In this document: piece after piece, positions 45,669 through 57,500 of the stretch
Numbering within the stretch: position 1 is the stretch's first letter
Layout of the letters: each line of letters begins with the position of its first letter
Assembly: GCA_900188465.1 (NCBI GenBank)
Contig: FZPE01000001.1
Span: 868,001-932,000, forward strand
Reading direction: 5' to 3'
Origin: Micrococcales bacterium KH10
GTDB taxonomy: Bacteria; Actinomycetota; Actinomycetes; Actinomycetales; Cellulomonadaceae
Length of the DNA stretch: 64,000 nt
Notes under the pieces: model-generated
Databases searched by the model: none
Seen by the model: only the letters and a program-made list of their open reading frames with translations
Told to the model about the DNA's origin: nothing
Program-made: the position numbers and the translations under genes

Positions 45669-46040
45669 TCACAGCGTCAAACCGCCTTCGCGTGCGCCGT
45701 CGGCGACAGCGGCGACCCGGCCGTGGTACTTGTTTCCGCCACGGTCGAAGATCACGGTGTCGATACCGGCAGCCTTGGCGCGTTCTGCGACGAGTTCGCC
45801 AACCTTACGGGCCTTGGCGGTCTTGTCACCGTCAAGCGCGCGCAGGTCAACTTCGAGCGTTGAAGCGGAAGCCAGGGTGTGACCGACAGTGTCGTCGACG
45901 ATCTGTGCGGTCATGTGCCGTGAGGAACGAGTGACCACGAGACGTGGACGGGCAGCCGTGCCAGAGATCTTCTTGCGAAGACGCAGGTGACGGCGTGCGC
46001 GTGCAACGGACTTTCCTTTGCCCTTGATTTCGACAGCCAT
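45669..46040 (-). CDS. rplR: 50S ribosomal protein uL18
   Basis: 5S rRNA-binding protein. 123 aa from the ATG at 46040, which overlaps the rplF stop (TGATG); a GTG directly before it is the alternative. [21 protein letters not shown] and [24 protein letters not shown] are characteristic. Confidence 0.97.
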   Translation of the reverse strand: MAVEIKGKGKSVARARRHLRLRKKISGTAARPRLVVTRSSRHMTAQIVDDTVGHTLASASTLEVDLRALDGDKTAKARKVGELVAERAKAAGIDTVIFDRGGNKYHGRVAAVADGAREGGLTL

Positions 46041-46576
46041 CACTTACCAGCCTTTCCGACCTTGCGGCGTACAACTTCGCCCTCGTAGCGCACACCCTTG
46101 CCCTTGTAGGGCTCAGGCTTGCGGATCTTGCGGATATTGGCCGCGACTTCACCGACTTGCTGCTTCGAGATTCCCGAAACTGAGAACTTCGTTGGGCTTT
46201 CCACGGCAAACGTGATGCCCGCGGGGGCTTTCACGAGAACCGGGTGGGAGAATCCGAGCGCGAACTCGAGGTCTGAGCCCTTTGCGGTGACACGGTAACC
46301 GGTACCGACAATTTCGAGCTTCTTCTCATAGCCGTTGGTGACACCTTCGATGATGTTAGCCAGCAGCGTACGAGTCAGACCGTGCAGCGCACGTGAGTCA
46401 CGCTCGTCATCTGGGCGAGCGACCTTGAGCTCGCCATCCTCAAGCGCGACCGAGATCGGGCTGGGGACTGCGTGCTCCAGGGTTCCCTTGGGGCCCTTCA
46501 CGGTGATCTTGTCACCGTCAATTTTTACATCCACTCCGGCCGGGACCGGAACGGGGATCTTACCGATTCGAGACAT
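46040..46576 (-). CDS. rplF: 50S ribosomal protein uL6
   Basis: Sits near the factor-binding stalk. 178 aa. [20 protein letters not shown], the second-half signature [19 protein letters not shown], and no extension. In the usual place between rpsH and rplR. Confidence 0.98.
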   Translation of the reverse strand: MSRIGKIPVPVPAGVDVKIDGDKITVKGPKGTLEHAVPSPISVALEDGELKVARPDDERDSRALHGLTRTLLANIIEGVTNGYEKKLEIVGTGYRVTAKGSDLEFALGFSHPVLVKAPAGITFAVESPTKFSVSGISKQQVGEVAANIRKIRKPEPYKGKGVRYEGEVVRRKVGKAGK

Positions 46577-46597
46577 GGTTCGATACTCCTTTCCGAA

Positions 46598-46996
46598 TCA
46601 CCAGACGTAGGCGAGGACTTCCCCGCCAACACCCTTGCTTGAGGCCTGCCGGTCAGTCAAGAGACCAGAGGACGTGGACAGAATCGCAATACCGAGACCA
46701 CCGAGAACCTTGGGCAGGCTCGTCGACTTTGCGTATACACGCAGACCGGGCTTGGAAACTCGTTTGATCCCTGAGAGCGAACGCTCACGGTTGGGACCGT
46801 ACTTCAGTGTGAGGGTCAGGTTCTTCCCGACCTTGGCATCAGCCACGTCCCAGCCGTTGATGTATCCCTCGGCCTGCAAGATCTCAGCGATGTGCTGCTT
46901 GAGCTTGGAGTAAGGAATAGTCACGGTCTCGTGGTGAGCCGAGTTAGCGTTCCGCAGACGAGTCAGCATGTCTGCGATGGGGTCAGTCATCGTCAT
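46598..46996 (-). CDS. rpsH: 30S ribosomal protein uS8
   Basis: Early 16S rRNA binder, in E. coli the translational repressor of the spc operon. 132 aa. [23 protein letters not shown] and the ending [23 protein letters not shown] second ATG two codons in is an alternative start. Confidence 0.98.
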   Translation of the reverse strand: MTMTDPIADMLTRLRNANSAHHETVTIPYSKLKQHIAEILQAEGYINGWDVADAKVGKNLTLTLKYGPNRERSLSGIKRVSKPGLRVYAKSTSLPKVLGGLGIAILSTSSGLLTDRQASSKGVGGEVLAYVW

Positions 46997-47063
46997 TGGG
47001 CTTTAGCCCTTCCTCGTCGGGGTATCCAGCCACCCAAAGGGTGCGGACCTGCGACGTAGTGGT

Positions 47064-47249
47064 TTACCAGCTGCTCTTTGTGATGCCCGGCAGTTCGCCA
47101 CGGTGAGCCATCTCACGCAGGCAGATACGGCACAGGCCAAACTTGCGATACACCGAGTGCGGACGTCCGCAACGCTGGCATCGAGTGTAGGCACGCACCG
47201 CAAACTTGGGCTTGGCCGCTGCCTTGTTGATCAAAGCCTTCTTAGCCAT
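47064..47249 (-). CDS. rpsZ: 30S ribosomal protein uS14, zinc-binding type Z
   Basis: 61 aa, the short form with a zinc site: Cys24, Cys27, Cys40, Cys43 in [24 protein letters not shown]. Starts 1 bp below the rplE stop. With the zinc form of bL36 nearby this shows zinc-dependent versions kept in the main operon. Confidence 0.98.
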   Translation of the reverse strand: MAKKALINKAAAKPKFAVRAYTRCQRCGRPHSVYRKFGLCRICLREMAHRGELPGITKSSW

Positions 47250-47250
47250 T

Positions 47251-47832
47251 TCAGTTCTCCTTGAACGGGAAGCCGAGCCGGCGCAGCAGCGAGCGGCCCT
47301 CGTCGTCGGTGGTAGCGGAAGTCACGATAGTGATGTCCATACCACGCACGCGGTCAATCTTGTCCTGATCGATCTCGTGGAACATCGACTGCTCCGTCAG
47401 ACCGAACGTGTAGTTGCCGTGACCGTCGAACTGCTTCGGGCTGAGACCACGGAAGTCGCGAATACGAGGCAGCGCCAATGACAGCAACCGGTCCAGGAAC
47501 TCCCACATCCGGTCGCCGCGCAAAGTCACGTGCGCACCGATGGGCATTCCCTCACGCAGTTTGAACTGTGCGATGGACTTGCGAGCGCGAGTGACCTGCG
47601 GCTTCTGACCGGTGATGATGGTCAGGTCGCGAATCGCGCCTTCGATCAACTTGGAGTCACGTGCGGCATCGCCGACACCCATGTTCACGACGATCTTCGT
47701 CAAACCAGCGACCTGGTTGACGTTCTCGTGAGAGAACTCTTCGCGCAGACCCGTGATGATTTCCTCGCGGTACTTCTGCTTCAGACGTGGCAGTGCCGGA
47801 GCCTCCACGGTTGTTGTCGTCTCAGTGCTCAT
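47251..47832 (-). CDS. rplE: 50S ribosomal protein uL5
   Basis: 5S rRNA and P-site contact protein. 193 aa. [64 protein letters not shown] overlaps the rplX stop by one base. Confidence 0.98.
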   Translation of the reverse strand: MSTETTTTVEAPALPRLKQKYREEIITGLREEFSHENVNQVAGLTKIVVNMGVGDAARDSKLIEGAIRDLTIITGQKPQVTRARKSIAQFKLREGMPIGAHVTLRGDRMWEFLDRLLSLALPRIRDFRGLSPKQFDGHGNYTFGLTEQSMFHEIDQDKIDRVRGMDITIVTSATTDDEGRSLLRRLGFPFKEN

Positions 47833-48173
47833 CAGATGTCCTTACCAGAACGCTTAGCGACACGGACGCGCATCGTGCGCTCGCGGCCATCACGCTCAAC
47901 AGTCTCGCTGCGGTATCCAACCCGGGTGCCCTTCTTGGTCTCCGGGTCGACCAGCATGACGTTCGAGATATGGATCGGCGCTTCGATCGTCTCGATGCCA
48001 CCGGTGCGTGCGCCGCGCTGGGTCTGTCCGACCTTGCGGTGCTTCGTCTTACGGTTGATACCTTCGACGATCACACGGTCCTGCTCCACGAGAACCTCGA
48101 GGACACGACCTTCCTTCTTGCGGTCCGCGCCTGCGATAACGACGACCAGGTCGCCCTTCTTAATCTTTGCCAT
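47832..48173 (-). CDS. rplX: 50S ribosomal protein uL24
   Basis: Assembly initiator near the tunnel exit. 113 aa. [23 protein letters not shown] is the KOW motif; [23 protein letters not shown] follows. One base after rplN stop region (2-bp gap). Confidence 0.98.
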   Translation of the reverse strand: MAKIKKGDLVVVIAGADRKKEGRVLEVLVEQDRVIVEGINRKTKHRKVGQTQRGARTGGIETIEAPIHISNVMLVDPETKKGTRVGYRSETVERDGRERTMRVRVAKRSGKDI

Positions 48174-48174
48174 C

Positions 48175-48543
48175 TCAGAGCACCTCCGGGGCCAGCGAGA
48201 TGATCTTCATGAAACGCTTGTCGCGAAGTTCACGACCGACGGGTCCGAAGATACGGGTTCCACGAGGCTCGCCGTCACCCTTGAGGATGACTGCGGCGTT
48301 CTCGTCAAACTTGATATATGAGCCGTCTGGGCGGCGACGCTCCTTGACGGTACGGACGATAACGGCCTTGACGACCTCGCCCTTCTTAACGTTTCCGCCA
48401 GGAATAGCATCCTTGACGGTGGCAACAATGACGTCACCGACACCGGCGTAGCGGCGGCCTGAGCCACCGAGCACACGGATGCACAAGATTTCCTTGGCAC
48501 CGGTGTTGTCGGCGACCCTGAGTCGCGACTCCTGCTGGATCAT
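48175..48543 (-). CDS. rplN: 50S ribosomal protein uL14
   Basis: Intersubunit bridge protein. 122 aa. [35 protein letters not shown] and the ending [18 protein letters not shown]. First gene of the spc group after the hairpin at 48615-48651. Confidence 0.98.
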   Translation of the reverse strand: MIQQESRLRVADNTGAKEILCIRVLGGSGRRYAGVGDVIVATVKDAIPGGNVKKGEVVKAVIVRTVKERRRPDGSYIKFDENAAVILKGDGEPRGTRIFGPVGRELRDKRFMKIISLAPEVL

Positions 48544-48614
48544 GTGTTGAACTCCTGTCGTCGAGCTGGTTCTCGCAGTGTGCGAGCCTTGCCGAACGGA
48601 TAGCTGTCATGCTT

Positions 48615-48651
48615 GCGTGGTTGCAGCTGGCAGAACCAACTGCAACCACGC
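48615..48651 (-). terminator. Hairpin separating S10 and spc groups
   Basis: 12-bp perfect stem (GCGTGGTTGCAG at 48615-48626, complement 48640-48651), 8 bp after the rpsQ stop. No T-run follows; terminator or partial attenuator. Confidence 0.75.
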
Positions 48652-48659
48652 GAGACTTG

Positions 48660-48941
48660 TTACTTGGCCTTCTCGAGGATCTCCACGAGACGCCAACGCT
48701 TGGTCGCCGACAATGGGCGGGTCTCCATGATCAGCACGAGGTCACCGATACCTGCGGTGTTTTCCTCGTCGTGTGCCTTGATCTTGGAGGTACGGCGAAT
48801 AACTTTACCGTACAACGCGTGCTTCACGCGGTCTTCGACCTCGACGACAATGGTCTTGTCCATCTTGTCGGAGACCACATACCCACGACGGGTCTTGCGG
48901 CTAGCACGCACCTGGGTGGTGGTGTTTTCGTTCTCGCTCAT
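48660..48941 (-). CDS. rpsQ: 30S ribosomal protein uS17
   Basis: 93 aa from the ATG at 48941 ([10 protein letters not shown]); a GTG 12 bp upstream overlaps the rpmC stop and is possible. [23 protein letters not shown] and [23 protein letters not shown]. Last gene of the S10 operon. Confidence 0.97.
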   Translation of the reverse strand: MSENENTTTQVRASRKTRRGYVVSDKMDKTIVVEVEDRVKHALYGKVIRRTSKIKAHDEENTAGIGDLVLIMETRPLSATKRWRLVEILEKAK

Positions 48942-48949
48942 CAAATGCC

Positions 48950-49189
48950 TCACTCGCTCGCGCTCGGTGCTGTACGGATGCCGAGCTCGCGCTCACGCAG
49001 AATCGTGTAGATCCGCGCGATGTCACGCTTGACGGCCTTAAGCCTGCCGTGGTCCTCAAGCTGACCGGTGGCCGACTGGAAACGCAAGTTGAACAATTCC
49101 TTCTTGGCGTTGTCCAGTTCCTCAACCAGCTTCGCGTCCGTGAAACCGTCGAGGTCGCTGGGAGCAAGTCCCTTCGATCCGATAGCCAT
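48950..49189 (-). CDS. rpmC: 50S ribosomal protein uL29
   Basis: Exit-tunnel protein, docking site for trigger factor with uL23. 79 aa from the ATG at 49189, which overlaps the rplP stop (TGATG). [21 protein letters not shown] and [20 protein letters not shown]. Confidence 0.97.
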   Translation of the reverse strand: MAIGSKGLAPSDLDGFTDAKLVEELDNAKKELFNLRFQSATGQLEDHGRLKAVKRDIARIYTILRERELGIRTAPSASE

Positions 49190-49608
49190 CAGTTCGCACC
49201 ACCTTCGCGTACCACGAAACGGCACTTCATCGGGAGCTTGTGGATCGCACGGCGCATAGCTTCGCGTGCCAGCGCCTCGTCCACACCGGCCAACTCGAAA
49301 ACGATACGACCGGGCTTGACGTTGGCGACCCACCACTCGGGTGAACCCTTACCGGAACCCATGCGGGTTTCGGCGGGCTTCTTGGTCAAAGGACGGTCTG
49401 GGAACACGTTGATCCAGACCTTACCGCCACGCTTGATGTGGCGAGTCATTGCAATACGTGCAGCTTCAATCTGACGGTTGGTCAGGTATGCCGGCTCAAG
49501 AGCCTGGATACCGTACTGACCGAACGCAATCGTCGTGCCACCCTTGGCCTGTCCTGACCGCTTGGGGTGGTGCTGCTTACGGTGCTTGACCTTGCGAGGA
49601 ATCAACAT
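49189..49608 (-). CDS. rplP: 50S ribosomal protein uL16
   Basis: A-site tRNA accommodation protein. 139 aa. [63 protein letters not shown], full length with no extension. Confidence 0.98.
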   Translation of the reverse strand: MLIPRKVKHRKQHHPKRSGQAKGGTTIAFGQYGIQALEPAYLTNRQIEAARIAMTRHIKRGGKVWINVFPDRPLTKKPAETRMGSGKGSPEWWVANVKPGRIVFELAGVDEALAREAMRRAIHKLPMKCRFVVREGGAN

Positions 49609-49610
49609 GG

Positions 49611-50429
49611 TCAGGCCTCCTTACCAGCTGGTGCCGCTGCTGCCTCAGCAGCTGCGGGAGCCTCGGCTGCGCCAGCGGCATTGCTGCCACCTGCACGCTC
49701 GCCACGACGGGGGCCACGTCCGGAACGCGCACCGCGTCCACCGCGACCGGAACGAGGAGCCTGCGAAGCCTGCTCGCGTGCCCATTCCTTCTCGGTCATG
49801 TCGCCCTTGTAGATCCAGACCTTCACGCCGATACGGCCGAAGGTGGTACGAGCCTCGAAGAAGCCGTAGTCAATGTTGGCGCGCAGCGTGTGCAGCGGCA
49901 CACGGCCTTCACGGTAGAACTCGCTACGGCTCATCTCAGCGCCGCCGAGACGTCCCGAGCACTGCACACGGATACCCTTTGCGCCGGCACGCTGTGCCGA
50001 CTGGATGCCCTTGCGCATTGCGCGACGGAACGAGACACGGCTTGCGAGCTGCTCGGCGATGCCCTGTGCGACCAGCTGTGCGTCTACCTCTGGGTTCTTG
50101 ACCTCGAGGATGTTCAACTGCACCTGCTTGCCGGTGAGCTTCTCCAACTGCGTGCGCAGACGGTCTGCCTCCGCACCGCGGTGTCCGATGACGATACCGG
50201 GACGAGCGGTGTGAATGTCGATGCGAACCCGGTCACGGGTGCGCTCGATCTCGACCTTGGAGATACCTGCACGCTCGAGCCCGGTGCTCATCAGCTTGCG
50301 GATAGCAACGTCTTCGCGAACGTAGTCGCGGTAACGCTGACCCGGCTTGGTTGAGTCAGTGAACCAACGCGACCGGTGATCTGTCGTAATGCCCAGGCGG
50401 AACCCGAGCGGGTTGACCTTCTGTCCCAC
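49611..50429 (-). CDS. rpsC: 30S ribosomal protein uS3 with Ala/Gly/Arg-rich tail
   Basis: mRNA-entry protein. 272 aa. The KH domain [12 protein letters not shown]-like segment reads [40 protein letters not shown] opens the gene. After about residue 215 the tail is [20 protein letters not shown] then Ala-rich, longer than E. coli's 233 aa and typical of actinobacteria. Confidence 0.98.
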   Translation of the reverse strand: MGQKVNPLGFRLGITTDHRSRWFTDSTKPGQRYRDYVREDVAIRKLMSTGLERAGISKVEIERTRDRVRIDIHTARPGIVIGHRGAEADRLRTQLEKLTGKQVQLNILEVKNPEVDAQLVAQGIAEQLASRVSFRRAMRKGIQSAQRAGAKGIRVQCSGRLGGAEMSRSEFYREGRVPLHTLRANIDYGFFEARTTFGRIGVKVWIYKGDMTEKEWAREQASQAPRSGRGGRGARSGRGPRRGERAGGSNAAGAAEAPAAAEAAAAPAGKEA

Positions 50430-50431
50430 TA

Positions 50432-50848
50432 TCAGGCCCGTCCCTTCTCTTCACGGGGTGTGACGACCACAGTGATGTGGCTCGTACGCTTCAGGATGCG
50501 ACCGGCACGGCCCTGAGCACGCGGCCTAAACCGCTTGAACGTCGGACCCTCGTCGATGAAGACGCGCGAGATCACGAGGGACTCACGTGCCAAGTTCTCG
50601 GTCGTGATGGCGTTGGCCGTCGCAGATTCGACAACCTTCAGCACATCTGCCGCTGCCGCCTGCGGAGCAAACTTCAGCGTGGAGACAGCCTCATCAACCG
50701 AAGCGCCGCGAACCAGGTCGGCGACACGACGGGCCTTCTGCGGCGTGACACGTACGAAACGCGCCACGGCAAAGGCACCCTCAGCGTCTCCGAGCAGGCT
50801 CACCCGGCGTTCTGACGGGTTCTCCTTGTTACGCGGTGCCGCGCTCAT
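50432..50848 (-). CDS. rplV: 50S ribosomal protein uL22
   Basis: Its loop narrows the exit tunnel. 138 aa with about 20 extra N-terminal residues. [20 protein letters not shown], then [25 protein letters not shown] overlaps the rpsS stop by 4 bp. Confidence 0.98.
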   Translation of the reverse strand: MSAAPRNKENPSERRVSLLGDAEGAFAVARFVRVTPQKARRVADLVRGASVDEAVSTLKFAPQAAAADVLKVVESATANAITTENLARESLVISRVFIDEGPTFKRFRPRAQGRAGRILKRTSHITVVVTPREEKGRA

Positions 50849-51126
50849 CGCCGCCTACCCTTCTTATCGTCCTTCACGTGCCCCTTAAAGGTACGTGTCG
50901 GTGCAAACTCACCGAGCTTGTGACCGACCATCGACTCGGTGACGAACACCGGGACGTGCTTGCGGCCATCATGCACGGCAAAAGTATGACCTAGGAAGTC
51001 GGGGGTGATAACCGACCGACGCGACCAGGTCTTGATCACATTCTTGGTACCCGCCTCGTTCTGCGCGTCCACCTTCTTCTGCAGGTGGTCGTCGACGAAG
51101 GGGCCCTTCTTCAAGCTACGTGGCAT
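50845..51126 (-). CDS. rpsS: 30S ribosomal protein uS19
   Basis: Head protein near uS13. 93 aa. [59 protein letters not shown]. Confidence 0.98.
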   Translation of the reverse strand: MPRSLKKGPFVDDHLQKKVDAQNEAGTKNVIKTWSRRSVITPDFLGHTFAVHDGRKHVPVFVTESMVGHKLGEFAPTRTFKGHVKDDKKGRRR

Positions 51127-51141
51127 TAGTCAGGCTCCTTA

Positions 51142-51978
51142 TCAGCGCTTCTTGCCCGTACGGCGACGGCGAACGATCAACTTGTCACTGGGCTTGCCCG
51201 GACGACGGGTGCGGCCTTCAGCCTGACCCCATGGGCTCACCGGGTGGCGACCACCGGAAGTCTTGCCTTCACCACCACCGTGTGGGTGGTCGATCGGGTT
51301 CATGGCCACACCACGCACGGTCGGACGCTTGCCCTTCCAGCGGTTACGGCCGGCCTTACCCCAGTTGATGTTGGACTGCTCGGCGTTACCGACTTCACCG
51401 ACGGTGGCGCGGCAGCGCGCGTCGACGTTGCGGATCTCACCAGACGGCATGCGCAGTTGCGCATAGGGGCCGTCTTTGGCGACGAGCTGAACCGATGCGC
51501 CAGCAGAACGTGCGATCTTCGCGCCGCCACCGGGACGCAGCTCGATGGCGTGAACCACCGTACCGGTCGGGATGTTGCGCAACTGCAGGTTGTTGCCTGG
51601 CTTGATGTCGGCGTTCGGACCCGACTCAACGAAGTCGCCCTGACGCAGCTTGTTCGGCGCTACGATGTAGCGCTTCTCGCCATCTGCATAGTGCAGCAGT
51701 GCGATGTGTGCAGTACGGTTCGGGTCGTATTCAATATGTGCGACCTTCGCGGGCACGCCGTCTTTGTCGTGACGGCGGAAGTCGATGACTCGGTATGCAC
51801 GCTTGTGACCACCACCCTTGTGGCGAGTCGTGATGCGGCCGGTGTTGTTACGCCCACCCGTCTTTGACAACGGACGGACCAGCGACTTCTCCGGCTGTGA
51901 CCGAGTGATCTCGACAAAGTCCGCGACGCTGGCGCCACGGCGACCAGGCGTAGTCGGCTTGTACTTACGGATTCCCAT
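51142..51978 (-). CDS. rplB: 50S ribosomal protein uL2
   Basis: Near the peptidyl-transferase centre and bridges the subunits. 278 aa. [38 protein letters not shown], and the conserved [18 protein letters not shown] with the functionally important His. Confidence 0.98.
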   Translation of the reverse strand: MGIRKYKPTTPGRRGASVADFVEITRSQPEKSLVRPLSKTGGRNNTGRITTRHKGGGHKRAYRVIDFRRHDKDGVPAKVAHIEYDPNRTAHIALLHYADGEKRYIVAPNKLRQGDFVESGPNADIKPGNNLQLRNIPTGTVVHAIELRPGGGAKIARSAGASVQLVAKDGPYAQLRMPSGEIRNVDARCRATVGEVGNAEQSNINWGKAGRNRWKGKRPTVRGVAMNPIDHPHGGGEGKTSGGRHPVSPWGQAEGRTRRPGKPSDKLIVRRRRTGKKR

Positions 51979-52013
51979 GGGGATTCGTCCTCAATCTCCT
52001 TTAGTGGCCCGCG

Positions 52014-52313
52014 TCAGCTGATGGCACCAAAGACGTCAATCGTGCCCTCGGAGAGAGTGACGATTGCGCGCTTGGTGTCCTTACGCTTGCCGATACCGAA
52101 TTTCGTGCGCCGGGTCTTGCCCTTACGGTTGAGCGTGTTGACCTTGGCAACCTTGACATCGAATACCTTCTCAACTGCGATCTTGATCTCAGTCTTGTTG
52201 GCATCCGGTGCAACGACGAATGTGTACTTGCCCTCGTCGATCAAACCGTAGCTCTTCTCAGAGACCACGGGAGCGATCAGAATCTCACGAGGGTTCTTCT
52301 GGACGGCGCTCAT
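52014..52313 (-). CDS. rplW: 50S ribosomal protein uL23
   Basis: Tunnel-exit protein and trigger-factor dock. 99 aa. [26 protein letters not shown]-type core, [24 protein letters not shown] overlaps the rplD stop by 4 bp. Confidence 0.98.
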   Translation of the reverse strand: MSAVQKNPREILIAPVVSEKSYGLIDEGKYTFVVAPDANKTEIKIAVEKVFDVKVAKVNTLNRKGKTRRTKFGIGKRKDTKRAIVTLSEGTIDVFGAIS

Positions 52314-53014
52314 TTAGCAGCCTCCTCTTCAGCAGCCTCGCTTGAAGTGGCAACCGCAGTTGCACCACGTCCAGTGGTCGGACCGGCGAGGAACTTCTCG
52401 AGTGCACCCTGGGTGAACACAACGTCGTCTGAAATCAGCACGTCATAGGTGTTCAACTGATCCGGGACCAGCAAGTGCACTTCAGGTACGTTACGCAGTG
52501 ACTTGGAAGTCAATTCATCGCCACGCTCGAGTACGACGAGCACATTCTTACGTCCCGACAGCTGCTTGAGCACGCTCAGCGCAGCCTTCGTGGACGGAGT
52601 TCCGTCGATGCCGAACTCAGTGACGACGTGTACGCGACCTGCGCGAGCCCGATCCGAAAGCGCGCCGCGCAGTGCGGCTGCCTTCATCTTCTTCGGGGTG
52701 CGCTGGTTGTAACTGCGCGGCGTCGGTCCGTGGACCACGCCACCGCCAGCGAACTGGGGTGCGCGAGTCGAACCTTGACGAGCACGTCCAGTGCCCTTTT
52801 GCTTGAATGGCTTCTTGCCACCACCGGAGACTTCACCACGGCTCTTGGTGTCGTGGGTGCCCTGGCGGGCAGCGGCACGCTGAGCGACGACAACCTGGTG
52901 GATCAGTGGGATGTTGGTCTGAACGTCAAATACCTCGGCGGGCAGTTCGGCTTTTCCAGCCTTCTTACCCTTCGCATCGAGGACATCGACCGTGAGTGTT
53001 GCGTTGTCAGCCAT
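52310..53014 (-). CDS. rplD: 50S ribosomal protein uL4
   Basis: Tunnel protein; in E. coli it autoregulates the S10 operon. 234 aa from the ATG at 53014 ([13 protein letters not shown]); a GTG 9 bp above overlaps rpl[21 protein letters not shown] is the tunnel loop. The C-terminus carries about 20 extra residues ([13 protein letters not shown]). Confidence 0.97.
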   Translation of the reverse strand: MADNATLTVDVLDAKGKKAGKAELPAEVFDVQTNIPLIHQVVVAQRAAARQGTHDTKSRGEVSGGGKKPFKQKGTGRARQGSTRAPQFAGGGVVHGPTPRSYNQRTPKKMKAAALRGALSDRARAGRVHVVTEFGIDGTPSTKAALSVLKQLSGRKNVLVVLERGDELTSKSLRNVPEVHLLVPDQLNTYDVLISDDVVFTQGALEKFLAGPTTGRGATAVATSSEAAEEEAAK

Positions 53015-53019
53015 GGCGA

Positions 53020-53679
53020 TCACGCACCCTTCACAGCGTTGCGAACCACGACGATACCGCCCTTAGGTCCAGGGACAGCGCCCTTGACCAGGATGAGACC
53101 CTTGTCTGCATCAACGGCGTGAACCGTCAGGTTCTGGGTGGTCTGAGTCACGTGGCCCATACGACCGGCCATGCGCAGGCCCTTGAACACGCGAGCCGGT
53201 GTGGCGCAAGCGCCAATGGAACCAGGCTTACGGTGGTTACGGTGCGCACCGTGCGAAGCTGAAACGCCCGCGAATCCGTGACGCTTCATAACGCCGGCAA
53301 AGCCCTTGCCCTTGGTCGTGCCTTGCACGTCGACCAGGGCGCCTGCAGTGAATGCCTCAGCGGTGATCTCCTGACCGAGGTTGAACTCGGCAGCATTGGA
53401 GGTGCGGATCTCCGCAACGTGACGGCGCGGCGTAACGCCAGCCTTTTCAAAGTGACCCTTGAGCGGTTTGGTGACCTTGCGCGGGTCAATCTGACCGGCG
53501 GCGATCTGGACCGCGGCGTAGCCATCGGCTTCCGGAGTGCGGACCTGGGTCACAACATTGGGGCTCACTGCGACGACTGTCACAGGAACCAGTTTGCCGG
53601 CCTCGTCCCAAACCTGGGTCATACCGAGCTTCGTTGCGAGCACAGCCGTTACGGGGCGCTCGTTCTGGTGGGTAGTCAT
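53020..53679 (-). CDS. rplC: 50S ribosomal protein uL3
   Basis: Early-assembly protein near the peptidyl-transferase centre. 219 aa. [22 protein letters not shown], then [21 protein letters not shown] and [22 protein letters not shown]. Confidence 0.98.
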   Translation of the reverse strand: MTTHQNERPVTAVLATKLGMTQVWDEAGKLVPVTVVAVSPNVVTQVRTPEADGYAAVQIAAGQIDPRKVTKPLKGHFEKAGVTPRRHVAEIRTSNAAEFNLGQEITAEAFTAGALVDVQGTTKGKGFAGVMKRHGFAGVSASHGAHRNHRKPGSIGACATPARVFKGLRMAGRMGHVTQTTQNLTVHAVDADKGLILVKGAVPGPKGGIVVVRNAVKGA

Positions 53680-53696
53680 GCTTTCTCCTCCCCGCC

Positions 53697-54005
53697 TCAG
53701 AGCTTGATCTCGATGTTCACATCCGCAGGAAGATCGAGTCGCATCAGCGAGTCAACTGCCTTCGGAGTGGGATCGATAATGTCGATCAACCGCTTGTGCG
53801 TGCGCATTTCAAAATGCTCGCGGCTGTCCTTGTACTTGTGCGGCGACCGGATCACCACAAACACGTTCTTCTCGGTCGGCAACGGCACCGGGCCCACGAC
53901 TGTCGCACCAGCGCTGGTTACCGTGTCGACGATCTTGCGCGCCGAACTGTCGATAACTTCGTGGTCGTAGGACTTGAGCCGGATGCGGATCTTCTGTCCC
54001 GCCAT
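53697..54005 (-). CDS. rpsJ: 30S ribosomal protein uS10
   Basis: Head protein and NusE antitermination factor. 102 aa from the ATG at 54005 ([19 protein letters not shown]); the frame is open 84 codons upstream with no similarity. [22 protein letters not shown] is diagnostic. First gene of the S10 operon. Confidence 0.98.
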   Translation of the reverse strand: MAGQKIRIRLKSYDHEVIDSSARKIVDTVTSAGATVVGPVPLPTEKNVFVVIRSPHKYKDSREHFEMRTHKRLIDIIDPTPKAVDSLMRLDLPADVNIEIKL

Positions 54006-54451
54006 GGCGTCGTCTGACTCTCTCTCTCGAACTGCTATCTGTCCGACCCCCGCGCTCGGGCGTGTCGCTTTGTGCGTCACACTTCCGCGCTGTTCCGGGT
54101 GGAACCAGGGATCGTTGTGGGTGGTAACTTCACCAAAAGGTCGTGTGAGATCGACTTTCCCAGTGAAATTCTTTCGTACGCCTACATTCGACAGAGAACC
54201 TGTCTGCGGAGTCAGCGGCCATATGGTCACTCGTCTGACGCGTCTATGGCCCGGCACCTGATTCCGTCGGCTTGAGATTCAGCCGATCTGCGCGATCACG
54301 CACCACACTGTTCGATTCGTCAAACACTCCCCGCAGGGAGTCGCCCTGTCGCAGGCAACCTGAATAGTCTGCCACAGCATAGCCATTGAAGCAACCCCGA
54401 TCAGCTGCCGTGTGGCACAGTTCACCTGTATTGCCGATATGAAGGAGAAAT
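54006..54451 (-). other. S10 operon upstream region, no gene seen
   Basis: About 445 bp between rpsJ and the terminator of the first lectin-like protein gene. It must hold the S10 promoter and a leader. A minus-strand TATGCT at about 54377-54382 could be a -10 element, but I could not pair it with a good -35. A GC-rich stem CTCCCTGCGGGGAG lies near 54328-54341. Confidence 0.5.
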
Positions 54452-54487
54452 GGCGATGGCCCCTACTTCGCAGTAGGGGCCATCGCC
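54452..54487 (-). terminator. Intrinsic terminator of the 12-repeat surface protein gene
   Basis: 15-bp perfect stem (GGCGATGGCCCCTAC at 54452-54466, complement 54473-54487), 6-base loop, then ATTTCTCCTT on the minus strand, 28 bp after the stop codon. Confidence 0.9.
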
Positions 54488-54515
54488 CTTGATTTTCCAG
54501 CCCTCAGCTAGTTCA

Positions 54516-57500
54516 TCATGCTGTGCGACGACGGGTCACGATAACCAGTCCAGCGCCAAGCAGTGTCAGTCCCAGCGCACCGATGGCGGTGACTGTCACG
54601 GTTGCTCCGGTACGGGCCAACTCGTCCTCGTCACCTGAGTCACCATCTGGGTTGTCCTCAGGGTCTGACTCCGGGTCGTCCTCATCTCCCTCGTTGCCCG
54701 TATCCGTCGCTGCGGAGACGGTGACAGAGAACTCGGCTTCGTCGATCAGGTTGTTGCCATCGGTAACCCGGTAGCGCAACTTGGCCTCACCGGTAAAGCC
54801 CTCTTCTGGAGTGAAGGTGACCTTGCCGGTCTCCGGGTCGACTGTCCAAGTTCCCTGACCGGGGATGGTCACGGAGTTGCCCGGAACCGGCTCGCCCGTT
54901 TCCGGGTCAAGCAGTTCGACCTTGAGATCGGTGCTGGTGCCAGGCGTGGTCAGTTCTTCCAGCGGATCGAACTCGACCGGCGTACCCGGACGTGTGGTCT
55001 TCGACTGGTCGATGGCGGTCGGCGGCTGGTTCACCCGAACCGTCAGTGTGCCGCTGTCGGTCAAGTCGTTGCCGTCGGTGACCGTGTAGGTCACCGGAGT
55101 CGGGTCATCGGTGAAGCCAGGCTCCGGGGTGAAGGTGGTGCGACCTGTGTCAGGGTCGATCGTCCAAACGCCCTCACCCGGAACCGTCTTGGTCGTCGGG
55201 TCACCAGCGTCGTGACCGTCGAGAGTCACCGTCAGGTCGGTGCTCGTACCAGGGGTGATCACCGGATCCAACGTGGCGTTCTCACCTGGGTTGACGGTCA
55301 CGGTCTGGTCGCCACCGGTCGGAGGGTAGTTGACATTGACAATGAGTGTTCCGCTGTCGGTCAGACCGTTGCCGTCGGTCACCGTGTAGGTGATCGGAGT
55401 CGGGTCGCCCGTCAAGTTCGGGTCAGGAATGAAGGTGAACTCTTCCTCATCAGGGTCGTAAGTCCACACACCCTCACCCGGAACCATCTTGCGGTGCGGG
55501 TTACCCGTGTCATGACCGTCGATCTCGATGTCAAGGTCGGTACTGGTGCCTGGAGTAATCGGCGGGGTCAGCACTGCCTCTTCACCAGTGTTGACGGTGG
55601 TGCTGTCATCTGGTGCGGTCGGCGGGTAGTTGACGTGAACGGTCAGGTTGCCACTGTCAGACAGGTCGTTGCCGTCGGTCACCGTGTAGGTCACCGGAGT
55701 CGGGTCACCGGTCAGAGCTGGGTCAGGAGTGAAGGTGAACTCACCGGTACCGGGGATGTACTCCCACACACCCTCACCCGGAACCGTCTTGCGGTGCGGG
55801 TTACCCGTGTCATGACCGTCGATCTCAACCTCTAGGTCAGGATCATTACCAGGTGTGATGATCGGATCCAGCGTTGCCGTCTCACCAGTGTTCACCGTCT
55901 CAGTGTCATCACCAGCAGTCGGCGGCACGTTCACCAGAACGTTCAGCGTTCCCGTGTCGCTTAGATCATTTCCGTCAGTGACGGTGTAGGTGATCGGGTC
56001 TGGGTTTCCAGTGAAGCCCTGCTCCGGGGTGAAAGTGAAGTTACCGCTACCCGGCACATAGCGCCAAGTACCCTGTCCAGGAACGACGAGCTCATGTGGA
56101 GTCGCACCAGGAGCGTCGTCAATCACCACGGTCAGGTTGGTGCTCGTACCAGGGGTGATCGCCGGGTCAAGCGTGGCAGTCTCACCCGGGTTGACGATCT
56201 CCGTGTCGTCCGGCGCCACTGGCGGGTAGTTGACGTGAACCGTCAAGTTTCCGCTGTCAGACAGGTCGTTTCCATCGGTCACCGTGTAGGTCACCGGAGT
56301 CGGGTCGCCCGTCAGAGCTGGGTCAGGAGTGAAGGTGAACTCACCGGTACCGGGGATGTACTCCCACACACCCTCACCCGGAACCGTCTTGCGGTGCGGG
56401 TTGTTCTGGTCGTGACCATCGATGGAGACATCCAGGTCAGGGTCATCGCCTGGGGTGATGACTGGATCCAACGTTGCTGTCTCACCGGTGTTCACCGTCT
56501 CGGTGTCGTCACCGGCAGTCGGCGGGACATTGACCGAGACACTCAACGTTCCCGTGTCTGAAAGGTCGTTTGCATCAGTGACGGTGTAATCCGTTGGGGT
56601 GGGGTTTCCGTTGAAGCCCTGCTCCGGAGTGAAGGTGAAGTCACCCGTTCCCGGGTGATACTCCCACACACCCTGACCCGGAACCGTCTTGCGGTGCGGG
56701 TTGTTCTGGTCGTGACCAACGAGGGCAACCGACAGATCGGTGCTCGTACCGGGAGTGATCGCCGGGTCAAGCGTGGCAGTCTCACCCGGGTTGACGACCA
56801 CAGAGTCATCTGGTGCCACTGGCGGGTAGTTGATGTTGACCGTCAGCGTTCCGCTGTCAGTCAAGTCATTGCCGTCCGTGACGGTGTAGGTCACCGGGGT
56901 CGGCTGACTGGTGAAACCAGGCTCCGGAGTGAATACGGTCTGGCCTGTGTTCGGGTTGATAACCCAGACGCCCTCGCCGGGAACCGTCTTGGTGGTCGGG
57001 TTGCCAGCGTCGTGGTCATCGAGTTCAGCAGTCCAGTTCGAGTCGCTTCCAGCGACGATGATCGGGATCAGTGTCGCGCTAGGCGTACCGGCAGTGATGG
57101 TGACCGACTGGTCGCCCGCAGCCGGTCCAACCACGATTGACAGCGTGCCGTCAGCAGTCTGACCGTTGGCGTCGGTGACGCGGTAGTCGATGGACGGCAC
57201 TGGGCCGCGGTAGTTTGCATCAGCAACGTACGTGGTCTGACCCGTGGTCGGGTTAATCGTCCACACACCGCCGTGAGTATCGGTGTAAGTATTCGAAGCA
57301 ATCGGATCGCCGGTAGTCGGATGCAACAGCGTGTAACCCGTGATGCTGCCCGAGCCGGGAACCGTGTTCAGGTCGCTCGGCGCGAAAGTCGCGGTTTCGC
57401 CCGGCTCGACAGTCTCACTGGCATCGCCGGTTTGCGGACCGTAGGTCACGCCGAGGTTTCCAGTGTCACTCAGGGAGTTGCCGTCGGTGACGGTGTAACT

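Noticed and set aside
45055-45934. Long plus-strand ORF opposite rpsE and rplR
   Set aside because: Antisense shadow of two ribosomal protein genes with no ribosome site or domain.
53278-53970. 230-codon plus-strand ORF opposite rplC and rpsJ
   Set aside because: It lies antisense to two certain ribosomal genes; GC-rich antisense frames stay open by codon bias and it resembles no family.
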